Below are positions 1 through 7,887 of a DNA stretch of 20,143 bases, piece after piece. Position 1 is the stretch's first letter. Every line of letters starts with the position of its first letter. Source of the stretch: Candidatus Gottesmanbacteria bacterium. Lineage in GTDB: Bacteria > Patescibacteriota > Microgenomatia > 2-02-FULL-39-11. The translations under genes and the position numbers were made by a program. The stretch is from assembly GCA_016218275.1 (NCBI GenBank), contig JACREK010000075.1:1-20143 (forward strand), read 5' to 3'. The notes below the pieces were generated by a model that had not been told where the DNA came from, did not search any database, and was given only the letters and a program-made list of their open reading frames with translations.

Positions 1-55
1 TAGGTCTAATGGTTAATTTCAAGGCCGAAATGTTTATAATCCTTAAAGTGTGGAA

Positions 56-105
56 GATCCCTCGACGGAGTTTACACTGAGCTTGTCGAATGTGCTCGGG
101 ATGAC
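56..105. repeat. Partial GTCAT-family interspersed repeat (copy R1)
   Basis: The segment begins GATCCCTCG and ends CTCGGGATGAC, with ATCCC and GGGAT able to pair, and contains CACTGAGCTTGTCGAA, which is also inside the copies at 1428-1550 and 14116-14238. It lies about 45 bases beyond the stop of the last pilin gene, so it may act as the 3' end structure of that operon (inference). The rest of 1-149 shows no gene that I can support. Confidence 0.6.
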
Positions 106-149
106 AATAACAATCTAAACTGAAACTGCAGGTGGGTCAGCACGAAGGT

Positions 150-461
150 TTATTGAGGAATGACAAATTTGGTGATGGTGACTCCCGTATAAACTTCAAT
201 AATCCGAAAGATTAAAAAAGCAATTACCATCAGCACTATTCCGGCAAAAGCAAAAGTCATCGTCTGCTGGGCGGATGCGGTTGATTTCTGGTCACCACCC
301 GAGGTGAGGAATTTAAATCCGCCAACCACCAGCATGATAAAAAGAGCAAGAACCGCCAGACTCACGGCAATAGTTAGGATTCTGGCAAAAACAACCTCTA
401 AACATTTAAAAGTGGGAATTTTTTCTCCGCCTATTGTCTGTAAACAAGAGTTCCAATCCAT
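150..461 (-). CDS. Small two-helix T4SS pilin-like protein (P1)
   Basis: A 103-aa membrane protein, the last gene of the leftward pilin series. It has a short N-terminal segment with two Cys (about residues 6 and 20), a first hydrophobic helix (about 28-48), a polar turn reading GGFKFLTSGGDQK, and a second hydrophobic helix (about 68-90). This layout of helix, W/F-x-(T/S)SGGD turn and helix is shared by all nine pilin-like proteins here and matches VirB2/TrbC-like pilins of type IV secretion systems, which are common in Patescibacteria. It begins 13 bases after the stop of the 475-849 gene and has no clear Shine-Dalgarno. Known for the family: subunits sit in the membrane and are drawn into a pilus. 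No ATPase or channel gene is visible here, so assembly of a pilus by this protein is inference. Confidence 0.72.
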   Translation of the reverse strand: MDWNSCLQTIGGEKIPTFKCLEVVFARILTIAVSLAVLALFIMLVVGGFKFLTSGGDQKSTASAQQTMTFAFAGIVLMVIAFLIFRIIEVYTGVTITKFVIPQ

Positions 462-474
462 GTGTGGGGTTTAT

Positions 475-849
475 TTAAAATGGTGTCGGGAATTTCAAAT
501 TTGAGAGATCAAAACCCAAGAACTGTCCGGCAACCAGCATAATTGCCCAGGCGGCAAAGACGATAAAAAGACCCAAAAGCGCTGCCTGGATACGGTGTTG
601 AGCGGCTTCCACTCCTGCTTTGTCTCCGCCAGAGGTTATCCACTGCACCCCTCCCCAGATAAGAAAGATAAAAGCAGCCAGAGCCGAAATAATCAGAATC
701 AGCCCGATTACTCCACCCAGAAGCTTTCCCGGGTTGTCAATTTTGAGATTTGGCGGTTTCGAGATGCTTATATCCACTTGTGCCGCAACTGGCGCAGCGG
801 ATAATATGAATGTAAAAAAAGTTGTAGTTAAAGCAGTAAATTTTTTCAT
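475..849 (-). CDS. T4SS pilin-like protein with signal peptide (P2)
   Basis: A 124-aa protein. The N-terminus MKK plus a hydrophobic stretch ending in PVAAQ is a classical signal peptide, with likely cleavage after about residue 23. Two membrane helices follow (about 45-65 and 88-110), joined by a turn reading GGVQWITSGGDKAGVE, the pilin hallmark of this locus. The second helix (LLGLFIVFAAW) is nearly the same as in the 1053-1415 neighbour, so the two are recent paralogs. A Shine-Dalgarno GAGG lies 5 bases before the ATG (complement of 855-858), unlike most genes in the window. A 203-base gap with a structured repeat separates it from the upstream pilin gene. Role: probable pilin subunit (inference from architecture). 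Confidence 0.78.
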   Translation of the reverse strand: MKKFTALTTTFFTFILSAAPVAAQVDISISKPPNLKIDNPGKLLGGVIGLILIISALAAFIFLIWGGVQWITSGGDKAGVEAAQHRIQAALLGLFIVFAAWAIMLVAGQFLGFDLSNLKFPTPF

Positions 850-901
850 TTAAGCCTCAATTTGTATTATGAACAGTTTTTTAGAGCTTGTCAAGACACG
901 T

Positions 902-1052
902 TCTAGAAACCTATATCAAAACTTTCTAAAACAGGATAGTGCATGGGTGACGCGAGTCAGGTGCCCTTCTGGTGTGGTGTTTAACCCGACACAACAGAAG
1001 GGTGACGAGCGGCAGGACCCTCGGAGAATGCGGTTTTGATACCAGTTCTAGA
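902..1052. repeat. Structured interspersed element S1 with inverted outer ends
   Basis: The core, 945-1022, runs from GGGTGACGCGAGTCAGG to GGCAGGACCCTC, and its inner part can fold through CCCTTCTG...CAGAAGGG. The outer ends at 902-922 and 1033-1052 are imperfect inverted repeats around TCTAGAA and TATCAAAAC. The right end touches the stop codon of the 1053-1415 gene, so the element fills the gap between two pilin genes. Related copies lie at 2439-2529, 4411-4489 and 18199-18340. Confidence 0.75.
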
Positions 1053-1415
1053 TCAAATCAGAGAAGGAAGTCTCAGTTGAAAGCCGCCTCCGCCTCCAAC
1101 CGGAGAAATCCCCAGGAAATTCAAAATTAAAATATAAAAAGTCCAGGCGGCAAAAACAATAAAAAGTCCCAAAAGCGCATTGGTGAGTCTGTCTCTGGCA
1201 TGTTCCACTCCGGTTTTGTCCCCGCCTGAAGAAATCCATTCAAGCCCTCCTTGCAGAAGCTGGAAAAGAGTCCAGATAGTTGCCAAAATCAGTATGACTC
1301 CGACCAAACCGGAAATAAAATTGCCAAAGACAGTTTCCGGCGTTTTTCCGGTCATCCCGGTAACTGCCGGATTTCCGATCGGCGGTATATTTTGCGCTAG
1401 TAAATTTCTATTCAT
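1053..1415 (-). CDS. T4SS pilin-like protein (P3)
   Basis: A 120-aa two-helix protein. I choose the ATG at 1415 over the one at 1427. The protein then begins MNRNLLAQN, like MQLAQN and MELAQN in the pilins at 2541-2861 and 14243-14557, while the 1427 ATG lies right at the edge of an inserted repeat. A helix (about 32-55) is followed by GGLEWISSGGDKTGVEHARD and a second helix (LLGLFIVFAAW...). The tail is Gly-rich (VGGGGG), which differs from the other copies. The turn and second helix closely match the 475-849 protein. No cleavable signal is evident; the LAQN N-terminus may be family-specific. Upstream the gap to the next pilin gene is filled almost wholly by repeat R2. Function as a pilin is inferred. 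Confidence 0.75.
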   Translation of the reverse strand: MNRNLLAQNIPPIGNPAVTGMTGKTPETVFGNFISGLVGVILILATIWTLFQLLQGGLEWISSGGDKTGVEHARDRLTNALLGLFIVFAAWTFYILILNFLGISPVGGGGGFQLRLPSLI

Positions 1416-1427
1416 ATTAAACCCCAT

Positions 1428-1550
1428 GTCATTGCGAGGATCCCGATTTAATCGGGAGACGTGGCAATCTCTCGTGAATACGAGCTCAAACGAGCCTGCA
1501 CTGAGCTTGTCGAACGTGTTGAGAGATTCCTCGCTAACGCTCGGAATGAC
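1428..1550. repeat. GTCAT-ended interspersed repeat (copy R2)
   Basis: A 123-base element with near-perfect inverted ends, GTCATTGCGAG on the left and CTCGGAATGAC on the right. Its inside holds a GATTTAATC hairpin flanked by CCC/GGG and a TCTCTC...GAGAGA stem. About 58 central bases are nearly identical to 14149-14207 in copy R4, which is also 123 bases long. It fills the gap between two pilin genes. Confidence 0.82.
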
Positions 1551-1559
1551 ACAGGAGCG

Positions 1560-2093
1560 TTATAATCCCAATGTCTGCAAGACTGCTCCCGGATTCAGAA
1601 TATCAAGACCCAGGAGTTTGCCAACAATTCCGACAACTGCCCAGGCAATCACAATAACCATCAGTCCGATAAGAGAATTGGTGATTTTATCTCTTGCGGC
1701 TGTAGTTTCATTTTTGTCTCCACCGGCTGCAATCCACTGAAAGCCGGCAATGATAAATTGGAAAAGAAACCATAATGCCGCAACAATTGTCAGAAAACCG
1801 ATAATGATACTTACCACTTTATTTAAAGTAATTCCGACTGTGGCTTTGTCACTTTTTTGACAAAGAATTTCAGCAATGGCGCCAAATCCTCCACCACAAC
1901 CAAGCCCTTGGTCGCTTCCGGGAGGAGCGGAGAAGACTGGTGGTATCAGAGTCATTAGCGCTGCTGTCATTGCGAGTCCCGATGTCACGTCGGGACGTGG
2001 CAATCTCTTGACTTGTTCAAGCTCGCATACGCGAGAGATTGCTTCGCTTATGCTCGCAATGACAAGATGAAGTGATAGTATTTGTTTTCTCAT
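1560..2093 (-). CDS. T4SS pilin-like protein with a repeat inside its signal peptide (P4)
   Basis: A 177-aa open frame. The ATG at 2093 overlaps the stop of the upstream pilin gene as ATGA, which argues for this start and for coupled translation. The N-terminus MRKQILSL looks like the start of a signal peptide, and the matching hydrophobic part with its cleavage site (AALMTLIPPVFSA) comes about 35 codons later. The codons between come from the GTCAT-family repeat at 1966-2063, read in frame as VIASISEAISRV... The mature part has a Cys-containing segment (GLGCGGG...EILCQKS), a helix, the turn AGFQWIAAGGDKNETTAARD, and a second helix. An alternative is reinitiation at the ATG formed by the repeat's end (CGCAATGACA), giving a protein of about 137 aa with a weak signal. 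Which N-terminus is used cannot be told from sequence. Confidence 0.72.
   Translation of the reverse strand: MRKQILSLHLVIASISEAISRVCELEQVKRLPRPDVTSGLAMTAALMTLIPPVFSAPPGSDQGLGCGGGFGAIAEILCQKSDKATVGITLNKVVSIIIGFLTIVAALWFLFQFIIAGFQWIAAGGDKNETTAARDKITNSLIGLMVIVIAWAVVGIVGKLLGLDILNPGAVLQTLGL
1966..2063. repeat. GTCAT-ended repeat inside a coding sequence (copy R3)
   Basis: A 98-base element with perfect 11-base inverted ends (GTCATTGCGAG / CTCGCAATGAC). An inner hairpin CCCGATGTCACGTCGGG lies near the left end and GCTTCG-type arms near the right. It lies within the signal-peptide region of the 1560-2093 pilin gene and carries an open frame through its whole length. No clear target duplication is seen. 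Confidence 0.85.
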
Positions 2094-2422
2094 TGTAATT
2101 TAGGCTGCAATATAGCAGTTGGATCCTTAAAAAACAAAATTCCTATAATTGCCGCAATAAGAAATGAAGCGACGATGACCAAAAGTCCCAAAAGAGACTG
2201 CCAAATTCTTTCCCAGGCTTTACCAACAGCCTTTGCGTCTCCTCCGGCGGACATAAACTGATAACCGGCAATTATCAAATTCAAAAACCCCCACAAGCCC
2301 GCGGCGATAAAGACCAGTCGCAGGATAGAATTGAGAAAAACCATAATGCCGGTCAGTTTTCCGGAAGCATCTATTCCGCTTTGGATAAAAGCTGGAGGAC
2401 TAATTTTGCCTATCGGATCCAT
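2090..2422 (-). CDS. T4SS pilin-like protein (P5)
   Basis: A 110-aa two-helix protein beginning MDPIGKISPP with no cleavable signal. The first helix (about 28-50) leads into AGYQFMSAGGDAKAVGKAWE, the shared pilin turn, then a second helix (LLGLLVIVASFLIAAIIGI) and a short basic tail. Its stop overlaps the next gene's start (ATGA at 2093-2090). The 118-base gap before it holds structured repeat S4. The 10 bases before the ATG (TAAAATAATT on the minus strand) resemble a -10 box very near the start, but no matching -35 box was found. Pilin role inferred from the locus and architecture. Confidence 0.75.
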   Translation of the reverse strand: MDPIGKISPPAFIQSGIDASGKLTGIMVFLNSILRLVFIAAGLWGFLNLIIAGYQFMSAGGDAKAVGKAWERIWQSLLGLLVIVASFLIAAIIGILFFKDPTAILQPKLQ

Positions 2423-2438
2423 AATTATTTTAATTTAC

Positions 2439-2529
2439 GGGTCCTGCCCCCTCGATAAGCTCGGGGCAAGCGCATTTGAGAACTCGTTTACCCTGAAGCC
2501 GCCTTGCGGCTGAAGGGCTCGCGTCACCC
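2439..2529. repeat. Structured interspersed element S4 (reverse orientation)
   Basis: Read on the minus strand it begins GGGTGACGCGAG and ends GGCAGGACCC. A first hairpin CCCTTCAGCCGC...GCGGCTTCAGGG is followed by GTAAAC and a second hairpin, CCCCGAGC/TTATCGAGGGG. The same order of stems occurs in the 18232-18318 copy with different bases in the stems. It sits between two pilin genes. Confidence 0.75.
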
Positions 2530-2540
2530 GCTTCTAAAAA

Positions 2541-2861
2541 TTAAAGTATTCCACTCAAAGCACCCCCGGTTATAAAATTAATAATCTGCAATATCCAGTA
2601 TGCCCCAAACATGATAACAAGTCCAATTATGGCATAAAGCAGGAAGTTTTTCCTGTTTTCCGTAGCAGAGGAATCGCCGCCTCCGGCTGCTGAAATTACT
2701 CCAATGCCGGCAACAACTACCAGAATAAAAGCCACCACTCCGCCAAAAATAAGGACTTTGGGAAGAAGCGATGATACCAGACTGCCCAAAGTTGGGAAAT
2801 TTTGTGCCAGCGGAAATGTTTTTCCTATATCCACGCCGCCGGTGTTTTGAGCAAGTTGCAT
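2541..2861 (-). CDS. T4SS pilin-like protein, first gene of the leftward operon (P6)
   Basis: A 106-aa protein starting MQLAQNTGG, like MELAQN of the 14243-14557 pilin. The N-terminal polar part carries a second LAQN. It has one long helix (about 33-57), a turn reading ISAAGGGDSSATENRK that is a variant of the SGGD turn with an extra Gly, and a second helix (about 72-95). The TTGACA/TAGACT promoter places the transcript start at or next to the ATG, so translation is probably leaderless. As the first gene it sets expression of the five pilin genes downstream unless the repeats between them terminate transcription. Function inferred. Confidence 0.75.
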   Translation of the reverse strand: MQLAQNTGGVDIGKTFPLAQNFPTLGSLVSSLLPKVLIFGGVVAFILVVVAGIGVISAAGGGDSSATENRKNFLLYAIIGLVIMFGAYWILQIINFITGGALSGIL

Positions 2862-2867
2862 AACTTT

Positions 2868-2897
2868 AGTCTAGACACTTCTGTATTAATTTGTCAA
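2868..2897 (-). promoter_or_regulatory. Sigma-70-type promoter of the pilin operon, probably leaderless
   Basis: On the minus strand TTGACA (2897-2892) and TAGACT (2873-2868) are 18 bases apart. Only six bases lie between the -10 box and the ATG at 2861, so the expected start of transcription falls on the start codon. No Shine-Dalgarno could fit. Confidence 0.65.
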
Positions 2898-2919
2898 ATA
2901 ACGCCTTTCATCTTATAAT
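2891..2919 (+). promoter_or_regulatory. Sigma-70-type promoter of the ECF sigma factor gene
   Basis: TTGTCA (2891-2896) and a perfect TATAAT (2914-2919) are 17 bases apart. The -35 box shares five bases with the -35 box of the opposite pilin promoter. The inverted repeat CTTTCAT (2905-2911) / ATGAAAG (2918-2924) covers the -10 box and could be an operator. The leader to the ATG at 2973 is about 47 bases. Confidence 0.75.
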
Positions 2920-2972
2920 GAAAGTCCTAAACAGCAGGAAACAGTGTTAATTTACGACTTAATCTCTAAAAT

Positions 2973-3506
2973 ATGGATGAGAAAAAGACAGTTTCACAAA
3001 TTTTAAACGGCAATGAAAAAACATTGAGGCAGTTTTATAACTTTTACAAACCCAGGCTGACGACCTTTATCCGTAATAAAGTAGCCAGCGAGGAAGACGT
3101 TGAGGAAATTGTTCAGGATACATTTTTGGCAACCATCGAGGGTTTGCGTGATTTTGCCTATCGCTGTCGTCTTTTTACATTTATCTGCAGTATTGCCAGT
3201 CATAAAGTAATTGATTATTACCGGAGGAAAAAAATAAAAAATATAGTTTTTTCAAAAATTCCAGAAGTAGAACCTCTAATTTCCACACTGCTTGGTCCGG
3301 AAAATGAGCTGGATGAGGAACTGCTTCGCCAAAGAATCAAACAAACTTTTGCCAAAATCTCTCCCAAATATAGTCTGATATTGAAACTAAAGTATGTCTA
3401 CGGTTATTCAGTTTCCGAGATTGCCAAAAAACTTTCGATTTCTTTCAAAAGTGCCGAAAGCCAGCTTTTTCGGGCCAGACGCGCATTTGAGCTGGCTTAC
3501 TTATGA
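2973..3506 (+). CDS. ECF-family RNA polymerase sigma factor
   Basis: A 177-aa protein of usual ECF length. Region 2 spans about 20-87: EDVEEIVQDTF is the region 2.2 core-binding signature, and FTFICSIASHKVIDYYRRKK the region 2.3/2.4 helix that melts and reads the -10. Region 4 spans about 118-172, with a helix-turn-helix YGYSVSEIAKKLSIS...AESQLFRARR that reads the -35. There is no extra C-terminal domain. It would direct RNA polymerase to a dedicated promoter set, with the trigger unknown. It overlaps the next gene by ATGA, and the next two genes are membrane proteins, which suggests signalling from the membrane to the sigma factor (inference). It is divergent from the pilin operon and shares its regulatory gap. 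No clear Shine-Dalgarno is seen. Confidence 0.92.
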   Translation: MDEKKTVSQILNGNEKTLRQFYNFYKPRLTTFIRNKVASEEDVEEIVQDTFLATIEGLRDFAYRCRLFTFICSIASHKVIDYYRRKKIKNIVFSKIPEVEPLISTLLGPENELDEELLRQRIKQTFAKISPKYSLILKLKYVYGYSVSEIAKKLSISFKSAESQLFRARRAFELAYL

Positions 3507-3739
3507 GAAAAAATGATAAGACATACAAGTTAATGGTATCCAAAATGCATGAGGTAGCGGCAGTGCCTACCCAGAATTTGGGTCCATTTACTTTTATCTA
3601 CAAAAAATTAATACCTTATTTTAAATTCTCCCCATGGAGAAGTGCGGCAATAATTTCTTTTGCCGCCACGGTATTTCTTTATCTCCTTCTCGGTTCCACG
3701 CTTGTTAGGCTTGCTTCCGCCTTGCAGTTCGGGTTTTAG
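3503..3739 (+). CDS. Small single-helix membrane protein, candidate anti-sigma partner
   Basis: A 78-aa protein whose ATG overlaps the sigma factor stop (ATGA), so the two are probably made together. The N-terminal 45 residues are polar and basic, with KLMVSKMHEVAAVP. One membrane helix lies at about 47-68 (AAIISFAATVFLYLLLGSTLV), followed by a short tail. No zinc-binding HxxxCxxC motif is present, so it is not a ZAS-type anti-sigma by sequence. The position directly after an ECF sigma gene is where anti-sigma factors usually lie, and the soluble N-terminus would face the cytoplasm if the helix is N-in. I do not recognise a family. The role is inference from position. Confidence 0.65.
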   Translation: MRKNDKTYKLMVSKMHEVAAVPTQNLGPFTFIYKKLIPYFKFSPWRSAAIISFAATVFLYLLLGSTLVRLASALQFGF

Positions 3740-3741
3740 GT

Positions 3742-4368
3742 ATGGATAAATTAATTTTATCTTTACTGCGTGTGTCTGTTCTTTTTGTGAGAAATGTTTA
3801 TAACTGTTTTAATTCTCCTTATGTTACGTATAGAAAATTATCACAAGGCAAGGCTTTCAGTCAGACGGTTTTTATCATCTTGCTGACTCTTTTATATTTT
3901 TTGTTTGTTTCTTTTATAAGAAACGGCTTATCCAATCCATTTTTCCTCACCGTCAAATTTAATACCCTTTTTCTTTTCTCCTCCTCCGCATTTGCCGCTA
4001 TTATACTGATATTATTTTCCTTGGGACGAATGGTTGGAGGAAAAGGAGAAATTACAAAAGTTTATATTCTTTGGACTTTCTCTCTGATTCCTACTCTTTT
4101 GTGGTTTTTTGCCGCATCAGTTCTTTATCTTATCCTTCCACCGCCAAGAACATTAAGTATTGCCGGAAAGTTATACAGTCTAGTTTTTGTGGCGTTTTCG
4201 CTGGCCATGCTTATCTGGAAATCAATTCTTTACTATCTGACTCTGCGTTTTGCTCTTAAACTTGATTTATGGCGAATTTTGGTAATTTCCGCAGTCTTTC
4301 TGCCCGTATTAGTTGTTTATACGGTCGGTATGTATCGTTTGGGAATATTCCGCATTCCATTTATTTAA
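3742..4368 (+). CDS. Polytopic membrane protein, Yip1-like
   Basis: A 208-aa protein starting two bases after the preceding stop. The N-terminal amphipathic stretch CFNSPYVTYRKLSQ precedes five or so hydrophobic helices (about 45-64, 77-95, 108-135, 143-165, 178-200). A short N-terminal segment with a P-x-x-T-Y-R-K-like motif, then five helices, is the shape of Yip1-domain proteins, but the match is by layout rather than a diagnostic motif. The Tyr/Lys-rich and Phe-rich composition fits an integral membrane protein. It closes the sigma factor group and is followed by structured repeat S2, which may end the transcript. Role unknown; it may act with the 78-aa protein as a membrane sensor for the sigma factor (inference). 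Confidence 0.6.
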   Translation: MDKLILSLLRVSVLFVRNVYNCFNSPYVTYRKLSQGKAFSQTVFIILLTLLYFLFVSFIRNGLSNPFFLTVKFNTLFLFSSSAFAAIILILFSLGRMVGGKGEITKVYILWTFSLIPTLLWFFAASVLYLILPPPRTLSIAGKLYSLVFVAFSLAMLIWKSILYYLTLRFALKLDLWRILVISAVFLPVLVVYTVGMYRLGIFRIPFI

Positions 4369-4410
4369 ACTATGACACGAATTTCGCGTTATTATATAAC
4401 ATTATTCTCA

Positions 4411-4489
4411 GAGGGTCCTGTCACTCGTCACCCTTCTGTTGCGTCGGGTTAGACGCCGTCAACAGAAGGGTACCTGACTCGTGCCACCC
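4411..4489. repeat. Structured interspersed element S2 (reverse orientation)
   Basis: The minus strand reads GGGTGGCACGAGTCAGGTACCC... to ...GACAGGACCCTC and is closely similar to the core at 945-1022. The inner arms CCCTTCTGTTG and CAACAGAAGGG pair perfectly. It lies between the sigma factor group and the HMG-CoA reductase gene (gap 4369-4517). No convincing promoter for the mevalonate genes was found in this gap. Confidence 0.78.
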
Positions 4490-4517
4490 ACTCGATTTAC
4501 CGATTTGAAGCTTGTAT

Positions 4518-5666
4518 ATGAAAATAAGAGATATAAAAACCATAGAGGAAAGAAGAAAATTTATAGAAAAAAAAGTCAAACGCAGTCTCTCTGCGATAAA
4601 AGTCTATCCTCAGGGGTTGGAAGCAGCACAGTTTAAAAATTGTGAGAATATGATAGGCGCTGTACAACTGCCTTTGGGTATTGCCGGACCGTTGATGGTG
4701 AAAGGGCAATTGGTAAAGGGAGAATATTATATTCCACTAGCAACTACCGAAGGAGCTCTGGTAGCGTCTGTTTCCCGCGGTTGCAAGGCGGCAAGCTTAT
4801 CCGGTGGAGTGAAGGTTATTACCCGGAATATAGGTATGACGCGCAGTCCAGTTTTTAAAACTTCTGGTATAGAAAAAAGTATAGTTTTGGAATCTTGGCT
4901 GAAAAATAACTTTAGCAGACTTCAAAAGATTGCCCAGAATACTTCTGCCCATCTGCAGCTTCTGAAGATAGACGCAAGTATAGCAGGAAGAAACATTTAT
5001 GTCCGCTTTTATTTTGACACAGAGGATGCTATGGGGATGAATATGGCGACAATTGCCACCCAAGAGGTTTCCCAATTTATTGAAAAAGAAACAGGCGCGG
5101 AATGTATTTCTATTGCATCCAATTTTGATGTAGATAAAAAACCGGCTAGTCTTAATTTTATTTTAGGGCGGGGAAGAAAAGTTTGGGCAGAAGCACTGAT
5201 AGAAAGAAAAATAGTTGCTGAAGTTTTAAAAACCACTCCCGAGAAAATCCATGAAGTAGCGATAAACAAATGTTTGATAGGTTCTGCAATGAGCGGATCT
5301 TTGGGATTTAACGCTCATTTTGCCAATATCATCTCCGCCATTTTTATTGCCTGCGGACAGGATGCGGCTCATGTGGTTGAAGGAAGTTTAGGGATTACCA
5401 CGACAGATATAGTAGATTCAAATCTATATATTTCAATATATCTTCCTGACCTTGCGGTAGGTACGGTGGGAGGAGGTACCAATCTTCCTTCGCAAAAAGA
5501 GGCACTTTCGATTCTTGGCATATCCGGTGGAGACGGGGGAGAAAACGCCAGACGATTTGCCGAGATTGTAGGAGCTTCTGTTTTGGCAGGAGAACTGTCT
5601 CTTCTTGCCGCACTTGCTGAAGGAAGTTTGGCTTCGGCTCACCAGAAACTTGCCAGGAATAAGTGA
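4518..5666 (+). CDS. Hydroxymethylglutaryl-CoA reductase, class I type
   Basis: It makes mevalonate from HMG-CoA, normally using 2 NADPH. With the ATG at 4518 it has 382 aa and is soluble, without the membrane domain of animal enzymes. Visible motifs are GAVQLPLGIAGPL (about 48-59); ATTEGA with catalytic Glu78; EDAMGMNM in the NADPH-binding part (169-176); DKKPASLNF with catalytic Lys near 207; GQDAAHVVEGS with Asp282; and a C-terminal GENARRFAEIV...LASAHQKLAR with the general acid His375. The DKKPA and C-terminal His pattern marks class I (archaeal/eukaryotic), not class II. An in-frame TTG two codons upstream is less likely as the start. It is the first gene of the mevalonate series. Transfer from an archaeal-type source is plausible (inference). 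Confidence 0.95.
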   Translation: MKIRDIKTIEERRKFIEKKVKRSLSAIKVYPQGLEAAQFKNCENMIGAVQLPLGIAGPLMVKGQLVKGEYYIPLATTEGALVASVSRGCKAASLSGGVKVITRNIGMTRSPVFKTSGIEKSIVLESWLKNNFSRLQKIAQNTSAHLQLLKIDASIAGRNIYVRFYFDTEDAMGMNMATIATQEVSQFIEKETGAECISIASNFDVDKKPASLNFILGRGRKVWAEALIERKIVAEVLKTTPEKIHEVAINKCLIGSAMSGSLGFNAHFANIISAIFIACGQDAAHVVEGSLGITTTDIVDSNLYISIYLPDLAVGTVGGGTNLPSQKEALSILGISGGDGGENARRFAEIVGASVLAGELSLLAALAEGSLASAHQKLARNK

Positions 5667-5696
5667 CCTAAGTTACTTAAGTCACTTAAGTTACTT
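5661..5696 (+). repeat. Four 9-bp tandem units ending at the HMG-CoA synthase ATG
   Basis: The units are AAGTGACCT, AAGTTACTT, AAGTCACTT and AAGTTACTT. The first overlaps the reductase stop codon (TGA) and the last abuts the ATG at 5697. Each AAGTNACTT unit is itself palindromic. No Shine-Dalgarno is present in the gap. Confidence 0.85.
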
Positions 5697-6723
5697 ATGC
5701 ATAATGTAGGAATCTTAGGTTATGGAGTCTATGTCCCCAAATATAGGATAAGAGTATCCGATATTGCCGCAGTATGGGGGAAAAATCCTACAGAGATAGA
5801 GAATTCCTTAGGACTGAAAGAAAAATCAGTAGCTGCAATTGATGAAGATGCAGTAACCCAAGCCTTCGAAGCGGCAAGAAGAGCCTTACAATATGCCTCC
5901 TGTAATCCTTCCGAGCTGGAAGTTTGTTTAGTCGGTTCCGAAAGTCATCCTTATGCGGTTAACCCCACTTCAACAATTGTTGGACAATTTTTGGGGATGA
6001 GTCATAATTATATTGCGGCGGATCTTGAATTTGCTTGCAAGGCGGCAACCGCTGGACTTATAGCTGCAGCAGGACTTATTGCAGCGGGAAAAGTTACCAA
6101 AGGTTTAGTTATAGGAAGCGATACTGCACAGTCCAAGCCGCATGATATTTTGGAATATACCGCAGCGTCTGCTTCTGCCGCATTTATACTTGCAAAAAAT
6201 ACTGGCAGAACTATTGCCAATCTTCTTGATTTTTCTTCATTTTCTTCCGACACTCCTGATTTTTGGCGCCGTGATGGGGTGCGTTTTCCCAGCCACGGAG
6301 GCAGATTTACCGGAGAACCGGCATATTTTACTCATGTAGAACAGGCGGCAAAAATGCTTTTAACAAAGCTGAAGATGAAGCCTGTTGATTTTGACTACTG
6401 CATCTTCCATATGCCCAACGGGAAATTTCCCAGACTTGTTGCCAGACGTTTGGGTTTTGAGGCGCAGCAACTTGTACAATCATTGATAGTTGATAAAATA
6501 GGCAATCCATATTCCGCTTCTTCTCTTTTAGGACTGTCGGCTGTATTGGACGTAGCAAAACCAAACAAACTAATTTTTATGGTTTCCTACGGTTCAGGTG
6601 CCGGCTCTGATGCTTTTGTATTCAAGACGACTCAATATATCAGTAAAAAAAGAGATAAGAAATCTTTTGTTTCTGAATTGATAGATAACAAGAAATATAT
6701 CTCCTATATTGAATATCTTAAAT

Positions 6724-6740
<17 letters not shown>
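5697..6740 (+). CDS. Hydroxymethylglutaryl-CoA synthase, archaeal type
   Basis: It condenses acetoacetyl-CoA with acetyl-CoA to HMG-CoA. At 347 aa it has the short archaeal length (bacterial and eukaryotic enzymes are longer). It has a thiolase fold with the expected triad: Glu82 in GSESHPYAVNP, Cys114 in DLEFACKAATAG (acetyl acceptor) and His238 in IFHMPNGKFP. The N-terminal GILGYGVYVPKYRI and the C-terminal MVSYGSGAGSDAF are typical of the archaeal group. Its last 17 bases overlap the thiolase gene, and the DUF35 gene follows, the same gene order as in archaea where the three proteins form a complex that channels acetoacetyl-CoA (known for a methanogen). The ATG comes straight after a 9-bp repeat array. 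Confidence 0.94.

Positions 6741-7883
<1,143 letters not shown>

Positions 7884-7887
<4 letters not shown>

Noticed and set aside
1..50. tRNA-like start of the window (TAGGTCTAATGGTTAA)
   Set aside because: It resembles a D-loop in part, but no acceptor stem, anticodon arm or T-arm follows.
1180..1740. 186-aa open frame on the plus strand across two pilin genes
   Set aside because: It is antisense to real pilin genes and runs through repeat R2; its sequence has no protein-like pattern of its own.
3503..3506. Alternative genetic code with TGA read as an amino acid
   Set aside because: TGA ends several genes at the expected family length, for instance the reductase, decarboxylase and thiolase, with the next gene starting at once.
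5661..5696. Possible CRISPR or direct-repeat array
   Set aside because: The units are 9 bases and have no spacers between them.
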